Shown here piece after piece: positions 1 to 5,090 of a stretch of 5,090 bases of DNA. Source of the DNA: an uncultured Gemella sp. GTDB taxonomy: Bacteria > Bacillota > Bacilli > Staphylococcales > Gemellaceae. The notes under the pieces are model-generated. The model was not told where the DNA came from, did not search any database, and saw only the letters and a list, made by a program, of their open reading frames with translations. How positions within the stretch are numbered: position 1 is the first letter of the stretch; each line of letters begins with the position of its first letter. The position numbers and the translations under genes were made by a program. The stretch covers positions 1 to 5,090 of the forward strand of contig CAKMQO010000178.1 in the NCBI GenBank assembly GCA_927911695.1, read 5' to 3'.

Positions 1-22
1 GTATTTACAGAACTATTCTCTC

Positions 23-751
23 TTAGACAATACTAGTAGATGATGATCTATCTTTAGAACTATCTTTTGTTTTTTCATTTAAACCTCTGACTGTGTAAGA
101 ACGTTTAAATTCACCTTTTAATGCCAGTTTTTTTGCTTCAGCTGAAGTTTTACTCAAACTTATCGTAACCTCCACTTTTTCACCATTTCTTAAGTTATTA
201 GACTTACTATAAGTAATTGTTGGCTCTTGTAGAAATTTAGTAACTGTTGAATCTTCAGTATCTACTGTCGGTATTTTCTTAATATCTGCAGAAGCTGTAC
301 CATCTCCATCAGTTCCATAAGGTTTGAAGTCTATCTCATATTGATTTAAATCAACTACTGATTTTTTGTCTAGTACATATTTAGTATATCCAAAGTATGC
401 AGTAATCGAAATTAAACCTATTACTAAAAAGCTAATTAAAAAAATTAGACCAGTTTTCTTTTTAGGCTTATCATATTCTACATAATTAAAATTCGGAGGA
501 AAGTTTTCTTGATTATACTGACTATTGTTATTATACCCATTATAATCATTCTTTTCTATATTATTATAATTTGTATTCTGGCCTGAATAACTATCGTTAT
601 AATTATTCGAATTATGTGCATACTGATTAGCATAATCTACATTATCATATTGACCAGTATAATCCATATCTTGATATTGCTGATTTGGATAGTTGTTATT
701 TCCATATTCATAATTTTGGTTATTATATCTTTGATTATTATTTTTTCCCAT
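23..751 (-). CDS. Single-pass membrane protein with Asn/Tyr/Gln-rich cytosolic tail and extracytoplasmic C-terminal domain
   Basis: Intact 242-residue protein of unknown function. Residues 1-90 are low complexity: about 29 Asn, 16 Tyr and 10 Gln, roughly 60% of the stretch, with few hydrophobic residues. A basic patch (KPKKK, 95-99) precedes one membrane helix at about 101-123, so the positive-inside rule puts the N-terminal tail in the cytosol and residues 128-242 outside. The outer part (DLNQYEIDF, GTDGDGTASA, NNLRNGEKVEVTIS, SYTVRGLNEK) resembles, from memory, the extracellular module of TcaA/YvbJ-like and zinc-ribbon-anchored Bacillota proteins, in which a sheet-rich domain ends in an NGD.v.v and tVkGL pattern. 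Here the usual zinc ribbon is replaced by the polar tail. The extreme C-terminus is Ser/Lys/Asp-rich. The ATG is supported by AGGAGA at 758-763, seven bases upstream. A terminator separates the gene from the polysaccharide operon, so it is probably transcribed independently. The domain assignment is tentative. Confidence 0.85.
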   Translation of the reverse strand: MGKNNNQRYNNQNYEYGNNNYPNQQYQDMDYTGQYDNVDYANQYAHNSNNYNDSYSGQNTNYNNIEKNDYNGYNNNSQYNQENFPPNFNYVEYDKPKKKTGLIFLISFLVIGLISITAYFGYTKYVLDKKSVVDLNQYEIDFKPYGTDGDGTASADIKKIPTVDTEDSTVTKFLQEPTITYSKSNNLRNGEKVEVTISLSKTSAEAKKLALKGEFKRSYTVRGLNEKTKDSSKDRSSSTSIV

Positions 752-757
752 AAACTA

Positions 758-763
758 TCTCCT
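758..763 (-). promoter_or_regulatory. Ribosome binding site of the Asn/Tyr/Gln-rich membrane protein gene
   Basis: AGGAGA on the minus strand lies seven bases before the ATG at 751. This spacing is standard and fixes the start at the head of the polar tail rather than at a later Met. Confidence 0.8.
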
Positions 764-887
764 ATATTTTTTTATTACAATTATTTTTTAAAAAGAACTG
801 TTTAACTCATAATAATATTAACATAAGTTCGCCTATTTTTCTATAAGAAATAATAGTAGCATTAGTAATAAATAAAGTAGTCTCCTA

Positions 888-942
888 AGAAAAAGATTGT
901 ATAATATATTTTAGACAATCTCTAAATACATTATACAACCTT
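888..942 (-). terminator. Rho-independent terminator of the polysaccharide operon
   Basis: Read on the minus strand, 942-921 pairs with 915-893 around a five-base loop GATTG (920-916). The stem is about 22 bp with one bulged A and two G-U pairs. Its 3' arm runs into a T tract (TTTTTCTT, 894-887). The stem begins 39 bases after the stop codon of the GT4 gene at 982. On the plus strand no T tract follows the hairpin, so it should act for minus-strand transcription only. The stem is AT-rich but unusually long, which compensates for the low GC content. Confidence 0.85.
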
Positions 943-981
943 GTGAAAATTTTAAATTTATTCTTTTTAAATAGCCATATA

Positions 982-2094
982 TTATTCATTAAACAATCTT
1001 TCTAACTCTCTGGTAGAAGATTTAATTTCATAGCCATATTTACTAATTTTTTCATACACGTATTCTTTGTCTAATATACGTCCATCTCTAACAGACAAAA
1101 TCTTATCTGCCCAAATCTTCCATTCATCTTTTAAAGATAAGCTATTATCATAATTTTCTAGAATTTTAGCAACTGGCAGGTGATTAGCTGTTACTACAGG
1201 TAAACCATTAGCTTGAGCTTCTACTAGCACTATTGGTAAATCCTTCAAAATTAGATGGGAAGAAAAAATACATCTAATAAATTTAGCATTTCTCCTACAT
1301 TACTTTTTAACCCAGTGAAAATCACCTTATCTTCAACACCAAATTCTTTTGCGGTATTATATAAAAATGTAGTATCCCCACGTCCAATAAATACTAGTCT
1401 TGAATTTGGTTCTTTTTTTACTAATTCAGAAAATACTTTAACACAGAAACTTTGATTTTTTTGTTTTTCATTTAAGCGAGACACTTGACCAAGTACAAGG
1501 CAGCCTTCAGGAATACTATATTCTTTTCGCAATTTTCCTCGCATATCTTCATTATATAAAAATTGTTCTGCTTCTATTGCATTATTAATAACTAGTGCTT
1601 TTTCTCTTTCTTTACCGTGATAAAAATGATTTAGCAGCTTCTACTCCACATGCCCAAAAAATCTGTCGCATATTTTCCAACAAAAAGCCTATTAACAGGA
1701 TGTATAAATCTATAAAATTTATCAGCAGTTGCACAGTGACCGTGGACAATTCTTTTTTTGATACCATACTTTTTAGCAAGTTTTAAAAATTCAAGATGCG
1801 TTAATCCATTTTGATTAGACCATAGTATATCATATCGATGGGCATTATTTCTAAAGAATTTATCCCATTCTTTCAATGCTAATTTTATATTTGGTCTTAA
1901 CTTAGGTATTCTATGGACAACTATAGGATTTTTGCATAATTTTTTAAATGATCACTAAATTCTACATTTTCTGGACCTTGAAGCAAGAATTCAAATTCAA
2001 AATCATCTGTATTTATGTTATTGTAAAAATCTACAACTATTTTTTCTAGTCCTCCAATATCAGGTACCAAGCCGCAAACTAATACTCTTTTCAT
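982..2094 (-). pseudogene. GT4-family (group 1) glycosyltransferase, five frameshifts
   Basis: The start ATG at 2094 directly abuts the flippase stop and has AAGGAG at 2102-2107. The first frame stops at 1921 after 57 residues. Restoring five single-base indels gives a continuous protein of about 369 residues, a normal GT4 length. The joined protein has an N-terminal Rossmann start (MKRVLVCGLVPDIGGLEK), a linker histidine motif (KKRIVHGHCATADKF), a WACGVEAAKSF segment, the NNAIEAEQF and GQVSRLNEKQKNQSF segments, FIGRG, and the C-terminal PSNFEGLPIVLVEAQANG with the EX7E nucleotide-sugar motif (EGLPIVLVE). Open fragments are roughly 2094-1921, 1930-1631, 1656-1625, 1625-1251, 1254-1240 and 1248-982. 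Such retaining enzymes transfer a sugar from an NDP donor to the lipid-linked repeat unit on the cytosolic face of the membrane. Donor and acceptor cannot be told. It is the last gene of the operon, just before the terminator. Confidence 0.85.
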
Positions 2095-3649
2095 TTATTT
2101 TCTCCTTAATCTGTTTAAAAACAATATTTTTCGCATCATACGTACAATTAATTTACCTGCCTCATGATTTCTATATAGATAAATATATATACTAAACAAC
2201 CCAAGGTATAGGCCTATTTTCATAAAAATAGTGACAATAAAATCCTGTTTAGAAAATACAAAAACATCTAATAAGATAATACAGACAATACTTATCGTAA
2301 ATACTGCAAAATGTTTAATCATAGTTTTGAAATATTCTTTTACTGAAGATTTAATTCCATACTTAAACGCGCTATACGGCTCATACCATATACAAGTTAC
2401 CACCGTTGAACAAATAGTACCTAATAAAATACCAGCTACACCTAAATCTAAAACAACAAGATAATAAAGCGAAAAAACTATATTTAATATAATTTCTGAA
2501 ATGGTTTTATAATTTTGTTCATAACTAAGTCCATATACTGATATTAAAATAAGCGCAGGTCTTCTATAATTTGTTAAGAAAAAAATTAACAACTATAAGA
2601 ATTACGACTCCTATATCAAATAGGAAATCATTACCCAACCAAATCGTAATAAATGGATTTATAAAAATTAAGAACCCCATACTTAAAAGATAAACGATAC
2701 TAAAGGAAATAAACTGAAATTTCTTTATAAAGTTTAGTTTATCCAATAACGTAGTATCTGACGAATGAATTAAATTCCCTACTGAGGATATAACAGGATT
2801 AATAGTTGTACTTACTAATAGAGATAAAAATCCAAGTACGAAAATATAATTCCCATATAAACCTATAGCCGTTAAACTAATATAAGCACCCATTAGAAGA
2901 CTATCAGTTTGAAAAACAATAGTTTCACCAATGCCACCTACAATATTTCCTTTTATATTTTTAACAAATTTTGATTTTTCTTCTTCGTTAATAGGAGTTA
3001 TTTCTTCACTGAACAAATATTCATACATTCTATCAACAATCATAGACATAATCAAATTACCAAGGATATTCATGAATATACCTACTAAAAGATATATAAC
3101 AAAATTCTTAGTATAAACTAAGACACCTATCTGTAAGACTGCTCGAAGAACACTAAGACCAAAATCAATCGAAGTCATAACATAATTACGTTGATCTACA
3201 TACAACAATGTTCTTTTATACGAGAAAAAGTAACTCGAAGAAGAGTTAAAAACAAAAAGAAAGTATATTAAATAAACTTCGCGATTAATCGGATAATCCT
3301 TAATTATATACGGTAGAAATAATGCTAAAATAGCTCCAATTACAAAAATACCAATCCCGATCATCCTGTATAACTTCTTAAATAAAGTCATAAAAGCATT
3401 AATTTTCCCATGTTCATTCCTAGCTAACGGTCCGTATAAAGCATAGGTCATAGCTCCACCTATTCCCAATTCAGCTAAAGATAACATTGATACTAAGCTA
3501 GATAAATAATTATTTAAACCTAAATAGGTTACTCCAAGAATATTTAAAAATATTGTCCGGCTTACAAATCCAATAAGTGCTTGGAAAGGTTGGATTGCAA
3601 GCGCGATACTTGTATTTAAAGTTGCATAATCTGTTCTACTTTTCTTCAT
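2095..3649 (-). pseudogene. wzx: Wzx-type polysaccharide flippase (MOP/PST family), one frameshift
   Basis: This is an integral membrane protein expected to flip the undecaprenyl-linked repeat unit to the outer leaflet. The first frame (3649-2564) gives 361 residues and a second frame (through to 2095) gives the C-terminal third. Removing one base from the T7 run (2579-2585) joins VVNFF to LTNYRRPALILISVYGLSYE, making 517 residues, a usual flippase length. The protein opens with a polysaccharide-synthesis-type segment (ALAIQPFQALIGFVSRTIFL, then GVTYLGLNNYLSSLVSMLSL), has many hydrophobic helices, and carries the loop KGNIVGGIGETIVFQTDSLL. A basic tail (RLRRK) ends it. The start is supported by AGAGGG at 3655-3660, which overlaps the stop of the preceding transferase. 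The stop codon touches the ATG of the GT4 gene, suggesting translational coupling. The family call is firm. Whether the break is biological is open. Confidence 0.85.
2102..2107 (-). promoter_or_regulatory. Ribosome binding site of the GT4 gene, inside the flippase 3' end
   Basis: AAGGAG on the minus strand lies within the last Arg codons of the flippase, seven bases before the ATG at 2094. It fixes the true start of the broken glycosyltransferase, whose first fragment is only 57 codons and easily missed. Confidence 0.8.
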
Positions 3650-3658
3650 GTAATCCCT

Positions 3659-4489
3659 CTACTCATTTAGTTCATCATGATATAATTTATATAGATAAGT
3701 TTGAGGAATTAGCTCTTTTTCATTAATCTTATAAGTTGTTTTCATTATAGGAGTCGTTCTTAACACATTATCCCATTCTTGTTGATCAAAAATATCATTA
3801 GCATGATCTCTTAAAAACCATAAATTTTCAGCAGACTCTAGTGTAGGAATCTTATCTACTAATTCTCTAAAATATCTATTAACATTATACTCTGATAAAA
3901 TAAAATAATCCATTATTAAATAATTTATAAAAATAGGATATTTCCTTACGTAGTACACATATAAATCTCGAATGTTTTTAAAATATGATTTTCCTTTTTT
4001 TCCAGCTAAAAAGAAACCAGACCATTTAAAATCACCAACAGTATATCCCATGCCACCTTCCTGTAATGGTGGATGATTTAAAGTAAAAAAATCACCTTCA
4101 AGCTCATCTATAGTAGTATAAGGTGATACAAAGAGTGTTGCATCCATCCATATTCCACCATATCTATATAATAAATAAAAACGAACAATATCTGAATAAT
4201 GCGCAGCTGATAATTCTTTTTTCTTGTATTTTTCTGTTATGTCTATTGGAATATTTATAAACTCCGCAAGAGTTACATCTGTTAATAAATAAAATTCACA
4301 CTCATTTCTTTCGGCAAAAGCTTTTATCGTTTTAATAGACGCTTTAACTGTCTCAGGCATTTGTGCTTCTCCTTGTTGCCACATTGTCCAAACAATTTTA
4401 GGGAAATCCCTTTCAACCATATCATCCTTATCTGTAATATTATTAATATCAGCTTTTTTCCGTAAATTATTTACAAAATTTAAAATCAT
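3659..4489 (-). CDS. Caps_synth-type capsular polysaccharide glycosyltransferase
   Basis: From the ATG at 4489 this frame gives 276 residues. They carry the hallmarks of the capsular polysaccharide synthesis / DXD-sugar transferase group (Caps_synth, related to Gly_transf_sug): PKIVWTMWQQGEAQMPETV at 30-48, the LLTD strand at 68-71, AAHYSDIVRFYLLYRYGG at 95-112 and IWMDATLFVSP at 113-123. The last is the usual position of the metal and nucleotide-sugar site, here D-A-T rather than D-x-D, as is common in this subgroup. The product is a soluble or peripheral cytosolic transferase extending the repeat unit. The substrate is unknown. The ATG at 4489 has no Shine-Dalgarno sequence, only an A7 run, so it may not be the natural start. 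The frame continues upstream to an ATG at 4624, interrupted by one TAA (see the adjacent entry). The stop at 3659 lies nine bases before the flippase ATG. The catalytic core is complete. Confidence 0.85.
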   Translation of the reverse strand: MILNFVNNLRKKADINNITDKDDMVERDFPKIVWTMWQQGEAQMPETVKASIKTIKAFAERNECEFYLLTDVTLAEFINIPIDITEKYKKKELSAAHYSDIVRFYLLYRYGGIWMDATLFVSPYTTIDELEGDFFTLNHPPLQEGGMGYTVGDFKWSGFFLAGKKGKSYFKNIRDLYVYYVRKYPIFINYLIMDYFILSEYNVNRYFRELVDKIPTLESAENLWFLRDHANDIFDQQEWDNVLRTTPIMKTTYKINEKELIPQTYLYKLYHDELNE

Positions 4490-4624
4490 TTTTTTTCTAA
4501 AGTTAAAATATTTTTCTTCAGATTGTTGACCTAGATAATAAATTATTAGTTAATTTAAAACCATAGTGTTTTTAAAATTTTTAATATATCTCTTTATTTT
4601 TTCTTTTAATAATTGTAGTTTCAT
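4490..4624 (-). pseudogene. In-frame N-terminal extension of the Caps_synth transferase, cut by TAA
   Basis: In the same frame as the transferase, an ATG at 4624 starts MKLQLLKEKIKRYIKNFKN and then meets TAA at 4552-4550 (codon 25). After it the frame stays open through LIIYYLGQQSEEKYFNFRKK into the core. Members of this family, as I recall them, begin with such a basic, helical leader of about 50-70 residues before the PKIVW motif, so the full gene would be 3659-4624, 321 codons before the stop. The ATG lies five bases after the Gtf3-like stop. A possible Shine-Dalgarno (AAGGA) sits 13 bases upstream, inside that gene. The TAA is best explained as a single substitution (for example AAA, CAA or GAA to TAA) or a base-calling error. 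Confidence 0.6.
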
Positions 4625-4629
4625 ATTTT

Positions 4630-5090
4630 CTACAATTTCCTTTCACATTCTTCCAAGGCTTTTTTTAGATAATCTCCTTGACGAATTTTTTCTCCAATTT
4701 TTTTACAGTTATCTATCAACTGTTGGTACTTTTCTTCATTCATAGATTCTAAAATGCCAGCAATTTTCATACAATGAATCAATGATAATTCCACAATTAT
4801 TTCTTATTACAAAATCAGCAAGAGCTGATTGTTTCCATACAATAATCGGAAATCCAGATGCTAAATATAAAGACGCCTTATGAGGATTATTGATTTTCAA
4901 GTACTCCCCATACATCCCACTACAAGTATGTGCACTATCTCCATCCCATACTAAACCAAACCCACCTTGCAGGTGATTAGGCAGTTCATCTGGAGTGAAT
5001 GCTCCCTTATAGTGAATATTATTCGGGAGATTTTCAGACTCAAAGTTGATTCCATAAATTTCATACTCGGGTTTTTCAGGTAAATTACGA
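4630..5090 (-). pseudogene. Gtf3 / galactofuranosyltransferase-like sugar transferase, 5' end outside window, one frameshift
   Basis: Only the C-terminal part lies in the window. The frame from 5089 gives 117 residues, including GFGLVWDGDS, YGEYLKINNPHKASLYLASG and FPIIVWKQSALADFVI. This is the signature of the Gtf3 / beta-1,6-galactofuranosyltransferase group (GT-B fold, C-terminal donor-binding domain with the conserved NNPHK segment). After GIIIDSLYE the frame ends at 4736. Removing one base from the A4 run (plus-strand T4 at 4764-4767) restores SLYE-IAGILESMNEEKY and runs on to LKKALEECERKL, stopping at 4630, about 152 residues in all. This ending is typical of the family. Relatives add glucose or galactofuranose to a GlcNAc- or polysaccharide acceptor. 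The neighbours (flippase, Caps_synth, GT4) favour a role in polysaccharide repeat-unit assembly rather than adhesin glycosylation. Confidence 0.8.

Noticed and set aside
614..805. A 63-residue very hydrophobic reading frame on the plus strand.
   Set aside because: It is antisense to the Asn/Tyr-rich coding region. AAT and TAT codons read backwards give Ile codons, so the hydrophobicity is a by-product. It has no ribosome binding site.
764..887. Small peptide gene or attenuator leader upstream of 751 (an eight-codon frame MLLLFLIEK-like).
   Set aside because: Too short, and there is no alternative hairpin or codon pattern to support attenuation.
930..935. TATAAT on the minus strand (and a mirror TATAAT at 900-905 on the plus strand) as promoter -10 boxes.
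   Set aside because: Both are arms of the terminator stem, neither has a recognisable -35 at 16-18 bp, and no plus-strand gene follows.
1255..2464. Several plus-strand reading frames of 60-80 codons opposite the GT4 gene and flippase.
   Set aside because: No Shine-Dalgarno sequences and no recognisable domains; they mirror minus-strand genes with clear family motifs.
4490..4497. T8 run (A8 on the coding strand) at the 4489 start as a phase-variation switch.
   Set aside because: The frame is correct through the run as it stands, and eight bases just upstream of a doubtful start gives no on/off logic by itself.
4630..5090. Serine-rich-repeat adhesin glycosylation locus, because Gtf3 is part of such loci in streptococci.
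   Set aside because: No SecA2/SecY2, Gtf1/Gtf2 or repeat adhesin is visible, and the neighbours are a flippase and capsule-type transferases.

Overview
The window is AT-rich and every gene lies on the minus strand. It looks like the 3' end of a surface-polysaccharide (capsule or exopolysaccharide) locus of a low-GC Bacillota bacterium. The Streptococcus/Gemella/Lactobacillus neighbourhood is my best guess, because of the Gtf3-family transferase, the Caps_synth-family transferase and the AGGAG-type ribosome binding sites. Genus cannot be fixed from the sequence alone.

In transcription order (high to low coordinates) the layout is as follows. A Gtf3/galactofuranosyltransferase-like gene runs in from beyond 5090 and ends at 4630. 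A Caps_synth-type glycosyltransferase follows (core 3659-4489, with an upstream in-frame remnant to 4624). Next come a Wzx-type polysaccharide flippase (2095-3649) and a GT4-family glycosyltransferase (982-2094). A long rho-independent terminator (888-942) closes the operon. After it comes a separate gene (23-751) for a membrane protein with an Asn/Tyr/Gln-rich cytosolic tail. The junctions inside the operon are tight: 5 nt, 9 nt and 0 nt. Together the operon products would add sugars to a lipid-linked repeat unit and flip it across the membrane. The polymerase, initiating transferase and regulators would lie upstream, outside the window.

The striking feature is damage. Joining reading frames by protein logic shows that the GT4 gene needs five single-base corrections, the flippase one and the Gtf3-like gene one. 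The Caps_synth gene has an in-frame TAA at codon 25 of its most plausible start. All seven indels fall in or beside mononucleotide runs of 2-7 bases, six of the seven are one base too many, and the protein sequence between them is well conserved. This looks more like homopolymer sequencing or assembly error, or very recent decay, than an old pseudogene cluster. The last gene (23-751) is intact although it contains many A/T runs.

The stretch 764-887, between the terminator and the RBS of the last gene, holds no gene and no promoter I can call with confidence. Positions 1-22 are too short to interpret. I found no tRNA, rRNA, CRISPR array, insertion sequence or riboswitch.
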